The position numbers and the translations under genes are program-made. Under the pieces are notes generated by a model. The model was not told where the DNA came from. It was given only the letters and a program-made list of their open reading frames with translations, and ran no database searches. Positions 43,952 to 54,331 of a stretch of DNA of 64,000 nt are shown piece after piece; positions within the stretch are counted from its first letter, which is position 1, and every line of letters starts with the position of its first letter. The stretch comes from Archangium sp. GTDB taxonomy: Bacteria; Myxococcota; Myxococcia; Myxococcales; Myxococcaceae. The stretch covers positions 40,033-104,032 of the forward strand of contig JAUYRZ010000084.1 of NCBI GenBank assembly GCA_030695565.1, in the 5' to 3' direction.

Positions 43952-44488
43952 TTAGAAGTTCAGAACGATGCCCAGCTTGATGCCCGGGTAACCGGCCTCG
44001 GCGCGCAGCCCGAAGCTCTTGCTGAGCATGAAGTTCAAACCCACCGCGGTGATGAAGTCGGGCCACACGACCTGTCCCAGTTCGCCGGGCCAGATGCGCA
44101 AGGCGACGCCGGCCTTCGCGTACACCAGGAGGTTGTCGAGGATGTGGAAGGTCCACAGCACAGACACCGGGATCCACAAGGCGAAGGGGTTCGAGTAGCC
44201 GAGGTAGAAGACGATGTCGGCGCCGAAGTCGATGCCGAACTCATCGTTGACCGGCGGGATGAAGCCGTCTTTCACCAGGGGAATGTAGAAGGTGCCGCCC
44301 ACGCCGATGGGGAAGCTACCAAACCGGAAGTGGCCGTACGGCAACACCGCGAAGAGCGCCAGGCGGGTGGAGCGCTCCTGGGGAGCGCTGTCCAGCAGGT
44401 AGCCGGGGCGGTGCATGCCTTCCTGGGCAAAGGCAGCCGAAGAAGCGATCACGGCGGAGAGCAGCGCGAGTCGAGTGAGATTTTTCAT
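43952..44488 (-). CDS. Putative outer-membrane beta-barrel protein
   Basis: 178-residue exported protein: signal peptide MKNLTRLALLSAVIASSAAF cleaved after AFA. The mature part alternates hydrophobic and polar residues (GHFRFGSFPIGVGGTFYIPL, GIDFGADIVFYLGYSNPFAL) and ends in GIKLGIVLNF with a terminal Phe, the usual signal for outer-membrane assembly. ATG 44488 is used; ATG 44500 is an alternative that adds Met-Thr-Thr-Thr. Function unknown; the size suits an 8-strand barrel. Confidence 0.75.
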   Translation of the reverse strand: MKNLTRLALLSAVIASSAAFAQEGMHRPGYLLDSAPQERSTRLALFAVLPYGHFRFGSFPIGVGGTFYIPLVKDGFIPPVNDEFGIDFGADIVFYLGYSNPFALWIPVSVLWTFHILDNLLVYAKAGVALRIWPGELGQVVWPDFITAVGLNFMLSKSFGLRAEAGYPGIKLGIVLNF

Positions 44489-44627
44489 GGTGGTGGTCAT
44501 ACCTCGCCCTGCAAACCAGGCACCGGATTTTGCCAATGGAAAACGTCTCGGAACGCGCAAATCGAGCGCCCGCGCCGTCATCCACCGCAAGAAAAGGAGC
44601 TCACACCCGGCTGATTTGAAACCGCGC

Positions 44628-46142
<1,515 letters not shown>

Positions 46143-46317
46143 GGGGGGGATGCCTGCCCCATATTCTCACGGGCCCGGGGTGTTGACTCCTTTTCCCAGC
46201 GACCGCACCCACCCTCTTCCCCGGAGTCGGATTCACCCGCGAGGCCCGTGGGACCTGCAGGAGGCGACATGAAGATCTAGAAGGGCTTGACGGCCCGTGG
46301 TTATCCTCTCGACTTCG

Positions 46318-46689
46318 ATGCGTATTCTGGTGGTCGACGACAACGCCGATGTTCTCGAATCGATGGCGCTCATGCTTCAGAGCGCCGGGCACGAAACCGA
46401 GACCACCTGCGACGGGAAGAAGGCGTTGGCGATGCATGATCGGCAGCCAGCCGATCTGTTGATCACCGATCTCTTCATGCCCGGCACGGACGGTTTCGAG
46501 ACGATCGCCCAGTTCCGCGCGCGGTGGCCCAGAATGAAGATCGTCGCGATGTCGGGTGGAGGGCAGGTGGTGCGCGGCAACTACCTCGGCCTGGCCACCA
46601 AGTTCGGCGCTGATGCCACCGTTCGGAAGCCGTTCGATGCCGTCGAGCTCCTCAAGACGCTCGAGGAGCTGAAGGCCCATGAGCCCTGA
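46318..46689 (+). CDS. Single-domain response regulator
   Basis: 123-residue CheY-like receiver. Phosphoacceptor Asp51 in LLITDLFMPGTDG, acidic pair Asp7/Asp8 in ILVVDDNADV, Ser in IVAMSGGGQV and Lys in TVRKPFDA. No output domain, so it acts by protein contact. ATG 46318 is preferred over GTG 46297. Its last codons overlap the cheR start. Together with the CheR-type methyltransferase and hybrid kinase that follow it forms one operon. Confidence 0.92.
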   Translation: MRILVVDDNADVLESMALMLQSAGHETETTCDGKKALAMHDRQPADLLITDLFMPGTDGFETIAQFRARWPRMKIVAMSGGGQVVRGNYLGLATKFGADATVRKPFDAVELLKTLEELKAHEP

Positions 46690-47497
46690 GCTCGACGCGA
46701 TCCTCGGGCTGGTTCGGCAACGCACAGGCGTCGACTTTTCCCGGTACCGCGAGGCCACCGTCGAGCGCCGGGTGGCGAACCGGATGATCTCGGTCGGCGC
46801 GCGCAGCTTCGGCAGCTACCTCGTGAAGCTCGAGGCTGATCAAGACGAAGCACGGCACCTGCTCAGCCGCATTTCGATCAAGGTGAGCCGCTTCTACCGG
46901 CACACCCCCACCTTCGAAGCAGTGCGCCAGCGCGTGCTGCCGCTGCTCGCAGCACGACGCAAGCCGCTGCGCATCTGGTCTGCCGGCTGCGGCTGCGGCG
47001 AAGAGCCGTACACCCTGGCCCTCTTGCTCGAAGAAGCGAACGTGCCAGGCACGGTGCTGGCCACCGACATCGATCCCCAGGCGCTCGAGGCCGCGCAGCG
47101 GGGTCTCTATACCGCCGACGCCCTGGCCGAGCTGCCCGCCGCGTTGGCCGAACGCGCGTTGCTCGAGCTCGACGACGGCAAACGCCCCATGTTCGCTGTG
47201 CGTGACGAGGTGCGGGCGCGCGTGCGCTTCATGCGTCACGACCTGCTCTTCGCTTCGGCGCCAGGAGACGGAATGTTCGACCTGGTCTCCTGCCGCAACG
47301 TGCTCATCTATCTCCAGCGTGACGTGCGCGAAGAGGTGTTCGGAGCGCTGCGCCGCGCCGTGCGCCCCGGCGGTTTCTTGTGCCTGGGAGAAGCCGAGTG
47401 GCCTTCGACGCCGCTCGATCGCCAGCTGACCGCGTTGTCCCGTCAGAGCCGGGTCTTTCAGGTCGGTCTGGAGGGCTCGAATGAAGCCGGCCCGTGA
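46679..47497 (+). CDS. cheR: CheR-type protein-glutamate methyltransferase
   Basis: 272-residue SAM-dependent methyltransferase of the CheR family, which methylates chemoreceptor glutamates. The helical N-terminal domain (GVDFSRYREATVERRVANRM) is followed by the Rossmann fold with IWSAGCGCGEEPYTLALLLE (SAM site), VLATDIDPQALEAAQRG and FDLVSCRNVLIYLQRDV. ATG 46679 overlaps the response regulator by 11 bases, and the stop overlaps the kinase start by 17 bases. There is no CheB, CheW or CheA gene here, so it may serve a chemosensory-like two-component branch rather than classical chemotaxis. Confidence 0.93.
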   Translation: MSPELDAILGLVRQRTGVDFSRYREATVERRVANRMISVGARSFGSYLVKLEADQDEARHLLSRISIKVSRFYRHTPTFEAVRQRVLPLLAARRKPLRIWSAGCGCGEEPYTLALLLEEANVPGTVLATDIDPQALEAAQRGLYTADALAELPAALAERALLELDDGKRPMFAVRDEVRARVRFMRHDLLFASAPGDGMFDLVSCRNVLIYLQRDVREEVFGALRRAVRPGGFLCLGEAEWPSTPLDRQLTALSRQSRVFQVGLEGSNEAGP

Positions 47498-49961
47498 CGC
47501 GAGCATCGCGCAGCGCCTCGCGCTGGGCTTCACGTTGATCTTCGTGGTGATGGCCGGCCTGGGCGCTGCCATCGCGCGGTGGACTCTGCACAGCACGCAC
47601 GGGCAGGAACAGCTGATGACCCGAGTCGCGCCGCTGGGCGACGCGGTCGGCCAGCTCGAGGCCCGGCTGCTCGAGGTGGCCATCGGGGTGCGCGCGCACC
47701 TGTTCAACCCCACCCCCGAGCGGCAGCGCCAGCACACCCTCAACGTAGAAGAGGCGCGGCAGGCGCTGCTCCGCCTGAACAGCCTGCCGATGGATGCCGA
47801 CGTCGAGGCGCAGGTGATGACGCTGCGGCCCCAGGCGAGCAGCTACCTCGAAGACGCGAACCGGCTGGTGCACGACGCCGACCCCTCCGCCGTCGTGGAG
47901 AAGGAGTCGGCCCTGGTGGCGTCGCTCGAGCGCATGCTCGAGACCCTGCAGACGCTGGGCAAGCTGCAGCGTCAGAAACGCACCCAGACCTGGGAGGCGA
48001 TGGAAGCCGCGCGCCGGCAAGCGGTGGAGGGCACCCTGGTGGGCGTGCTGGTGGCGGTGTTCACCGTGCGCTCGATTCGGGGCCCCGCGCGCGACCTGGT
48101 GGCGCTCTCCGAGCTGATGGAGAAGGGCGATTGGAAACCGGCGCTCGCCTGGGCCTCCAACGGTTCTGAGCGCGCGAAGCACGACGAGATGCTCAAGCTG
48201 GGGCACGCGTTCGGCTCGGCCGCGGTGGCGCTCGAGCGCCGCGAACAGCGCCTGCGCGCCGACGGCAAGGTCGCCGCGGCCACCGGCTCGAGCCTCTCGA
48301 AAGAGGTCATCTCTCACGCGGCGCTGGTGGCCATCTGCGAGCACGTGCACGCCGAAGTGGGAGCGCTCTATTGGCGGGATGATCAGCGCCTGGTGCCCAT
48401 CGCCACCCGGGCCATCAGTGAAACGTCAGCCGCGGTCAGCCTGGGTGAAGGCATTCCCTGGCAGGCGGTGCGGGAGAAGCGGCCTATTTTGGTACGCGAC
48501 ATTCCGCCCGACAGCGCCTTCAGCGTGAGGTTCGGTTACGACCACGCACCGCCGCGCTGCGTGGCGGCCGTGCCCATCACCGTGCACGGCGAAGTGGTGG
48601 GCGTGTTGCTGGTGGCCTCGTTGCACGAGCTGGTCGCCGAGCAGCTGACCTTCCTGGAGTCGGCGAGTGCGCAGCTGGGCATCGGCCTGCAGAACGTCAC
48701 CGCCTTCGAGAAGATCAAGAACCTGCTGGCCGAGCTCAACGGCAAGAGCGAGCAGATTCAGGCGCAGAACGAAGAGCTGCAGGCGCAAGGCGAAGAGATT
48801 CAGGCGCAGAACGAAGATCTCAAGTCGGCCACGGACCAGCTGCGCGAGCAGGCCGTCATCCTCACCGACGTCGATCGCCGCCGGGCCGAGTTCCTCGGGC
48901 TGCTGGCGCACGAGCTGCGCAACCCCCTCGCCGCGGTCTCGAACAGCTTGTTCGCGTTGTCCAACGCGGGGACCAACCTCGCCGTGCGCGCGCGCGCCGA
49001 GCAGGTGATCGCCCGGCAGACCCGTGTCCTCGCGCGGCTGGTGGAAGACCTGCTCGACGTGACGCGCATCTCCAGCGGCAAGATTCGCCTGGCCAGGGAG
49101 AAGATCGACCTGGTCGAGGTGGTGCGCGAGTGCGCTGACGATCACCGCGGCGCGGCTGAGAAGGCGGGCGTGATGCTCGAGGTGTCATTGCCCCCGGCGC
49201 CTCTCTGGGTGGAAGGCGATCGCAGTCGGCTGCAGCAGGTGATGGGCAACCTGCTCGACAACGCCTTCAAGTTCGCCGGCGAGAAGAAGCAGGTCTCCGT
49301 GACCCTGGCGCCCGGGGCGGCTGGTTGGGTGGAGCTCACCGTGGCTGATCAGGGCATCGGCATCGAACCTTCCGTGCTCGAGCGGTTGTTCAAGCCGTTC
49401 AGCCAGGCCGACTCCAGCGCGGCGCATCACAAGAGTGGGCTGGGGTTGGGGCTGGCGCTGGTGCGGTCCCTCATCGAGCTGCACGGTGGTTCGGTCACGG
49501 CGCACAGCGCGGGTCTGGGCCTGGGCGCGTCGTTCATCTTGCGATGGCCGCTGCTGGGCACGGTGGCGCCGGTGGCGACCTCGCCCCGCCGGCAGCCGCG
49601 CCGGGTGTTGATCATCGAAGACAACGTCGACGCAGCCACCACCCTCAAGCAGTCGATGGCCCTGCACGGTCATGAGGTGCGGGTCGCGCACGACGCGCCC
49701 GAAGGGCTGCTGGCGGCGCGCGAGTTTTCGCCCGACGTGCTGCTGTGCGACATCGGGTTGCCTTCGATGGATGGTTACCAGGTGGCGCGCCGGTTTCGCG
49801 AAGACGAGGCGCTCAAGTCGGTCTTCCTCATCGCGGTGAGCGGCCACGCGGCGCCGGAGGATCAACAGCGCGCGGCGCAGGCGGGTTTCGATCGGCACTT
49901 CGGCAAGCCGCCCGACATCGAGCGGCTGCAGAAGATCCTGGACGAACTTCAGGCAACCTGA
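47481..49961 (+). CDS. Hybrid sensor histidine kinase/response regulator
   Basis: 826-residue membrane kinase. TM1 near residues 12-34 (LALGFTLIFVVMAGLGAAIA); a four-helix-type periplasmic region with a CHASE3-like pattern; a second, weak TM near 185-200 (GTLVGVLVAVFTVRSI); a HAMP-like segment; a GAF domain (about 270-420); a coiled coil with repeated IQAQNEELQAQGEE; HisKA with His about 477 (LLAHELRNPLAAVSNSLF); HATPase (NLLDNAFKFAGEKK, ADQGIGIEPSV, GLGLGLALVRSLIELHGG); and a C-terminal receiver with phosphoacceptor Asp about 756 (VLLCDIGLPSMDGYQ). It is the third gene of the response regulator/cheR operon, and the separate receiver protein is a likely phosphotransfer partner. Confidence 0.93.
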   Translation: MKPARDASIAQRLALGFTLIFVVMAGLGAAIARWTLHSTHGQEQLMTRVAPLGDAVGQLEARLLEVAIGVRAHLFNPTPERQRQHTLNVEEARQALLRLNSLPMDADVEAQVMTLRPQASSYLEDANRLVHDADPSAVVEKESALVASLERMLETLQTLGKLQRQKRTQTWEAMEAARRQAVEGTLVGVLVAVFTVRSIRGPARDLVALSELMEKGDWKPALAWASNGSERAKHDEMLKLGHAFGSAAVALERREQRLRADGKVAAATGSSLSKEVISHAALVAICEHVHAEVGALYWRDDQRLVPIATRAISETSAAVSLGEGIPWQAVREKRPILVRDIPPDSAFSVRFGYDHAPPRCVAAVPITVHGEVVGVLLVASLHELVAEQLTFLESASAQLGIGLQNVTAFEKIKNLLAELNGKSEQIQAQNEELQAQGEEIQAQNEDLKSATDQLREQAVILTDVDRRRAEFLGLLAHELRNPLAAVSNSLFALSNAGTNLAVRARAEQVIARQTRVLARLVEDLLDVTRISSGKIRLAREKIDLVEVVRECADDHRGAAEKAGVMLEVSLPPAPLWVEGDRSRLQQVMGNLLDNAFKFAGEKKQVSVTLAPGAAGWVELTVADQGIGIEPSVLERLFKPFSQADSSAAHHKSGLGLGLALVRSLIELHGGSVTAHSAGLGLGASFILRWPLLGTVAPVATSPRRQPRRVLIIEDNVDAATTLKQSMALHGHEVRVAHDAPEGLLAAREFSPDVLLCDIGLPSMDGYQVARRFREDEALKSVFLIAVSGHAAPEDQQRAAQAGFDRHFGKPPDIERLQKILDELQAT

Positions 49962-49966
49962 AGCGG

Positions 49967-49989
49967 CTCTCCCCGAGGGGCAGAGGGCC
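49967..49989. terminator. Short REP-derived hairpin between convergent genes
   Basis: CTCTCCCCGAGGGGCAGAGG, a truncated member of the REP-like family, lies between the kinase stop and the tmk stop codon. It folds into a small stem and could serve both genes. Confidence 0.45.
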
Positions 49990-49993
49990 GTCG

Positions 49994-50713
49994 CTAAACG
50001 CCCAGGACCTTCCGAATCCGCTCGGCCTTCTCGCTCATGCTGAGCCGATCATTCTCGAACACCTTCGCCACCGGCTGCAGCTCATCGGATTCCCCGACGA
50101 ACCCGGCGAGGGGCCCCGAGAGCACGCGCAACAACACGTCCCCGAACACCACCTCAGGGTCTCTGGCGCCATCGATCTTCGCGACATGCGAATCGACGAG
50201 CGAAAGAAAGATCTCCCGCACCCTGGTGAGCGCCGAGAGCGTCTCGAAAAGATCAGTCCCCTCACCTCTCGACGCGATGCGCTCGAGCGCGGCCTTGGGC
50301 TCCACGTCGACGAGCACCACGAGATCCGGCACCGGCGCAAACGCCCGGTTCATCTCCAGCAGCGCCTTCGGCTCGAGGCCCCGCGCGCCCTGGTACGCGA
50401 CGGTCGAATAGTAATACCGGTCGATCACCACCAGCGCGCCGCGAGCGAGCGCGGGTTTGATCAACGTCGCGACGTGCTCCTTGCGATCCGCGATGAAGGC
50501 GGCGAGCTCCTCTTCGGGAGACATGCGAGCGGTAAAACGCGCCTCACGGATCTTCTTCCCCCACGGACCATCGGTGGGTTCACGAGAGCTGATCACCTCG
50601 ACGCCGAGGGTCCTGGCCCACGCGACGAACTTCTTGGCCTGGGTCGACTTGCCTGAGCCGTCGATGCCTTCGAACGCGACGAGCACGCCTCTGGGAAGCC
50701 GTTGAGTGAACAC
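49994..50713 (-). CDS. tmk: Thymidylate kinase family protein
   Basis: 239-residue P-loop nucleotide kinase of the dTMP kinase family (dTMP + ATP to dTDP + ADP, cytosol). Motifs: FEGIDGSGKSTQAKKFVAWA (Walker A), SREPTDGPWGKKIR (the DRX-type REP segment), VIDRYYYSTVAYQGARG (substrate site) and LVDVEPKAALERIASRGEGT (LID). It is about 30 residues longer than E. coli Tmk, with the extra part at the C-terminus. GTG 50713 is the start. Neighbours do not include holB, which often accompanies tmk. Confidence 0.88.
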   Translation of the reverse strand: MFTQRLPRGVLVAFEGIDGSGKSTQAKKFVAWARTLGVEVISSREPTDGPWGKKIREARFTARMSPEEELAAFIADRKEHVATLIKPALARGALVVIDRYYYSTVAYQGARGLEPKALLEMNRAFAPVPDLVVLVDVEPKAALERIASRGEGTDLFETLSALTRVREIFLSLVDSHVAKIDGARDPEVVFGDVLLRVLSGPLAGFVGESDELQPVAKVFENDRLSMSEKAERIRKVLGV

Positions 50714-50809
50714 GCCAGAGCAGTACCAGATTGAAGAGTCGAGGTGAGGGCCAGGCCCCTGTAATCACGAAGTCCTTCCCACAAAACCGGGCTGAGGGAA
50801 CTCACCTGT

Positions 50810-53662
50810 ATGAACCGAGGTCCTGACGCCGTGCATCCGTCCCCGTTCGCGCTGGAGCAGCTCCTCGCAGGCCAGGCGAGCGGCGAGGTCACGAGCCACC
50901 TGCTCACCTGCGAAGCCTGCCGCGAGCAGCTCTCCGAGATGGAACGCACCGCCCAGACCTTCTCGGCCTCACCGCGCAGCCTGCGAGCGAAAGACGCTGC
51001 CGCCCGCGCAGATCGCCGCTGGAAACGCCGCGCCGCCGCGCTCACCCTGCTCCCCGCCGCGTTGATCGCGCTCCTCGTGGTGAGCACGGTGAAGCCCGCC
51101 GGACCTGATCAACTGGCAACCAAACCGCTCAAAGAGTCTTCGCGCCTGCGGCAAGGCCGCGAGCTGCTCGAGCCTCGCCAACAACCCTGGCGCGCCAACC
51201 TCCGCTCGTTGCCGATGCGGGGACACAACGTGGAGTTCGGCCAGGGCAGCCTGGAGGCAGCCCTCAACGACGGCCCCGCCCGCCCCTTCACGTTGCAGCA
51301 CACGAAGGTCGACATCGAAGTGACCGGCTTCATGCAGGCGGTCACCGTGACGCAGACCTTCAACAACCCGTTCACCGCGCCGGTCGAAGCCATCTACGTC
51401 TTTCCGCTGCCCGACGACTCGGCGGTGCACGACATGACGATGACCGCGGGAAGCCGGGTGATCCGCGCGAACATTCAGAAACGGGCGGTGGCTCGGCAGC
51501 AATACGAGCAGGCGAAGGCGCAAGGGCGCCGCGCGGCGCTGCTCGATCAAGAGCGCCCGAACATCTTCACGCAGTCCGTGGCGAACCTGCTCCCGGGTGA
51601 GCAGGTGATCATCACGCTGCAATACGTGGCGCCGCTCCACTACGACGACGGCATCTACACGTTGAACTTCCCGATGGTGGTGGGGCCCCGCTACGTGCCG
51701 GGCGCCGCGTTGGTGGGTGAATCCCAGGGCAGTGGCAGCGCGAAGGACACCGAAGCGGTGCCCGACGCTTCGCGCATCACGCCGCCGGCGGCGCGCAGTG
51801 GCCGGGACATCGAAGTGGCCGTGCGCCTCAACGCCGGCACGGTGATCGAAGATCTCTGGAGCGTCTCCCATCGCCTCGAAGTCGACCGCCCCTCGTCTTC
51901 TCAAATGAGCCTCTCGCTCAACCCGATGGACACCTTGCCCAACAAGGATCTCATCGTGCGCTGGCGGGTGTCGGGCACCCTGGCGCGCGCCGCGGTGCTG
52001 GCCGCCGGTGGGGCCTTCGCGCTGATGCTCAACCCCGAGAGCAAGGAGATGAACCAGCCGCCCACCCCGAAGGAGATGGTGTTCGTCATCGACACCTCCT
52101 GCTCGATGAACGGCGCGCCGCTCACCGCCGCCAAGCGCGCGATGAGGCAGGCGCTGGAGCAGATGAACCCCGACGACTCCTTCATGCTGATCGACTTCGC
52201 CGACAGCGCGAGCTCGTTCCACGACGCGCCGCTCGCTGCGACGCCGAACGACGTGCGGCGGGCCATCACGTACCTGAACGCGCTGCCTTCGGGTGGTGGC
52301 ACCAACCAGCTGGCGGGTATCCGCCGGGCGTTGGCGCGCGCTGAAGACCCGAAGCGGCTGCGCATGGTGCTCTTGATGACCGACGGCTTCATCGGCAACG
52401 AAGAGGAGATCCTCGCCGAGACGCGCAAGCTGCGCGGTGATGCGCGGGTGTTCGGCTTCGGCATCGGCAGCTCGGTGAATCACTTCCTGCTCTCGCGGCT
52501 GTCGGAAGAGGGCCGCGGTTTCTACCAATACCTGCGGCCCGATGAAGACGCGGTCGAGGCGGTCGACCGCTTCACCCGGCGGGTGGCGCGGCCGTTGATC
52601 ACCGACCTCAGCATCGACTGGGGTGGACTGCCGGTGCTCGACCAGACGCCCGCCCAGGCGCCTGATCTGTTCGACGTGCAGCCGTTGATCATCAACGGCC
52701 GCTATCGCGCTGCAGGCTCGGGCACGGTGGTGCTGCGGGGAAGACGTGCGGGCCTGCCGGTGGTGTTCGAGGTGCCGGTGACGTTGCCGGAGCTCTCCAC
52801 CGATGGCCATGCGCTGCAGATGGCGTGGGCGCGTCGGCGCATCGAGGCGCTCAGCGCGGTGCAGTACAACGAAGCGAAGCCCGAGGTGGTCGAGCAGATC
52901 ACTTCGCTCGGCCTCGAGTTCCACCTGATCACGAAGTACACCTCACTCGTCGCGGTGGACGACGCGCAGGTGACCGGCCTTGCCGCCGTCACGGTGACCG
53001 AGCCCACGCTGCTGCCTGATCAGAACTCCGAACTCGACGGCCGCTTCAAGTCCAACCTGGGCTCGAAGGGGCTCCTCCAGGGAGTCCAACAGCTCGACGT
53101 GCACGGTTTCTCTGGAGAGATTCAGACGCGTGGGCAGGGCGGTCTGGGGCTGCGCGGCCCGGGCGCGGGTGGTGGCGGCCTCGGGTGGATCAATGGCCGG
53201 GGGCGCGGGCCGAACAACGCGCCCGTCACGCCCGACGTCAGCGAGCTACCGACGACGAAGGCGGGCGGTGAGGATGATTTCGACGACGCCTTTGGCAGCA
53301 CGGTCACGAAGAAGCCGCCGACCAGGCCGCGCAACGCGGGCTACATCCCCCCCGCGCCTGGTGCCGGCGTTCAGGAGAAAATGACGCTCAGTACGGGCGA
53401 CATCATGGAGGTGGTGTTGGCCAGGAAGGGTGCGCTCGCCAAGTGCGTCGAGGCTCAGCGAAGTCAGGATCTGAAGACGACGGGCACGCTGGTGATGAAG
53501 TGGATCATCATGAAGAACGGAACGACCCGCAGCGTGGAGGTCGCCTCCCTGGAGTTCCGCGGCACGTACATCGCGGCCTGCGTGAGCGGGGTGATCAAGG
53601 GCATGCAGTTCCCGCGGCACACGCAGCAAGGCGAAGCGGTCACCTTCCCGTTCAAGTTCTGA
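50810..53662 (+). CDS. Zinc-finger/VIT/VWA protein, anti-sigma-like N-terminus
   Basis: 950-residue multidomain membrane protein. Residues 10-45 carry an anti-sigma zinc-finger pattern, H-x(3)-C-x(2)-C in SHLLTCEACREQL. A transmembrane helix (AALTLLPAALIALLVVSTV) lies near 80. Then a VIT domain (about 155-300: VEAIYVFPLPDDSAVHDMTM, RAVARQQYEQAKAQGRRAAL) and a VWA domain (about 405-575) with an intact MIDAS (VFVIDTSCSMNGAPLTAAK). A Gly-rich linker precedes a C-terminal domain of about 95 residues (VLARKGALAKCVEAQRSQDL ... MKWIIMKNGTTRSVEVASLE) like the AgmX/PglI or TonB-like C-terminus of myxobacterial proteins. The ECF sigma gene follows by 7 bases, so this may be its anti-sigma factor and envelope sensor. 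Confidence 0.85.
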   Translation: MNRGPDAVHPSPFALEQLLAGQASGEVTSHLLTCEACREQLSEMERTAQTFSASPRSLRAKDAAARADRRWKRRAAALTLLPAALIALLVVSTVKPAGPDQLATKPLKESSRLRQGRELLEPRQQPWRANLRSLPMRGHNVEFGQGSLEAALNDGPARPFTLQHTKVDIEVTGFMQAVTVTQTFNNPFTAPVEAIYVFPLPDDSAVHDMTMTAGSRVIRANIQKRAVARQQYEQAKAQGRRAALLDQERPNIFTQSVANLLPGEQVIITLQYVAPLHYDDGIYTLNFPMVVGPRYVPGAALVGESQGSGSAKDTEAVPDASRITPPAARSGRDIEVAVRLNAGTVIEDLWSVSHRLEVDRPSSSQMSLSLNPMDTLPNKDLIVRWRVSGTLARAAVLAAGGAFALMLNPESKEMNQPPTPKEMVFVIDTSCSMNGAPLTAAKRAMRQALEQMNPDDSFMLIDFADSASSFHDAPLAATPNDVRRAITYLNALPSGGGTNQLAGIRRALARAEDPKRLRMVLLMTDGFIGNEEEILAETRKLRGDARVFGFGIGSSVNHFLLSRLSEEGRGFYQYLRPDEDAVEAVDRFTRRVARPLITDLSIDWGGLPVLDQTPAQAPDLFDVQPLIINGRYRAAGSGTVVLRGRRAGLPVVFEVPVTLPELSTDGHALQMAWARRRIEALSAVQYNEAKPEVVEQITSLGLEFHLITKYTSLVAVDDAQVTGLAAVTVTEPTLLPDQNSELDGRFKSNLGSKGLLQGVQQLDVHGFSGEIQTRGQGGLGLRGPGAGGGGLGWINGRGRGPNNAPVTPDVSELPTTKAGGEDDFDDAFGSTVTKKPPTRPRNAGYIPPAPGAGVQEKMTLSTGDIMEVVLARKGALAKCVEAQRSQDLKTTGTLVMKWIIMKNGTTRSVEVASLEFRGTYIAACVSGVIKGMQFPRHTQQGEAVTFPFKF

Positions 53663-53669
53663 CCGACCC

Positions 53670-54170
53670 ATGGCCCTCGACATCGGCGAACTCTTCGAGC
53701 GGTACCACGGCGTCGTCTTTCGGCGTTGTCAGAACCTGCTGCGTGATCCACACGACGCGGAAGAAGCGGTGCAGGAAGTCTTCGTGGCGGCGATCTCCGG
53801 CTTCGGCCGCTTCCGGCTGCGCAGCGCTCCGTTGACCTGGCTGTACTCGGTGGCCACCAGGCATTGCCTGCAGCGGCTGCGCAACCAGAACACGCAGGCG
53901 CTCAAGCGGTCGTTGTTCCACGAAGAAGAGGCGGTGGAGGTCGATCTCGCCGCGAGGGCCGACCTGGAGAAGGTGCTCTCGAAGCTGTCGTTGGCAGACC
54001 TCGAGCTGATCACCCTCGCCTACCGCGATGGGCTGACGCACGAGGAGATCGCCCAGGTGACGCGGCAGTCTCGGAAGACCGTGGGCAAGAAGCTGGCCTC
54101 CCTCCTGATCCCCCTCTTCCCTCGGGAGCGGGTCGGGGTGAGGGCCAAGACGGCAGTGAACGCCGCCTGA
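53670..54170 (+). CDS. ECF-type RNA polymerase sigma factor
   Basis: 166-residue sigma-70-family factor. Region 2 is residues 5-75 (LFERYHGVVFRRCQNLLRDP, DAEEAVQEVFVAAI, WLYSVATRHCLQRLRN) and region 4 is about 100-145 (ADLELITLAYRDGLTHEEIA, then QVTRQSRKTVGKKLASLL). The last 20 residues (IPLFPRERVGVRAKTAVNAA) come from a REP-like element, so the natural C-terminus has been replaced; region 4 itself is spared. The gene starts 7 bases after the VIT/VWA gene, which encodes an anti-sigma-like zinc finger. The reverse order (anti-sigma first) is unusual. I cannot identify its target promoter. Confidence 0.88.
   Translation: MALDIGELFERYHGVVFRRCQNLLRDPHDAEEAVQEVFVAAISGFGRFRLRSAPLTWLYSVATRHCLQRLRNQNTQALKRSLFHEEEAVEVDLAARADLEKVLSKLSLADLELITLAYRDGLTHEEIAQVTRQSRKTVGKKLASLLIPLFPRERVGVRAKTAVNAA
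54111..54147 (+). repeat. REP-like element forming the sigma factor C-terminus
   Basis: CCCCCTCTTCCCTCGGGAGC then GGGTCGGGGTGAGGGCC lies inside the sigma factor gene. Its last part is the typical outer arm of the family consensus. Confidence 0.8.
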
Positions 54171-54292
54171 CGAACGCGCGGTCGTAATCGGTCTTCTCAA
54201 AGCTTCTCCGTGCTGGTCTGACTTCTGCGGAGCCGTCGTGCTCTCTCGATGGGCAGGCTCATGAACGAGCGCTTGAGCAGAAGGCATGCCAC

Positions 54293-54323
54293 GCCCTCAC
54301 CCCGACCCTCTTCCGAAGGGAGA
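54293..54323 (-). repeat. REP-like element after the metallo-hydrolase gene
   Basis: GCCCTCACCCCGACCCTCTT then CCGAAGGGAGA, with a shortened inner stem, sits 9 bases beyond the hydrolase stop codon. The rest of 54171-54331 shows no gene. Confidence 0.7.
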
Positions 54324-54331
54324 CACTTCAA

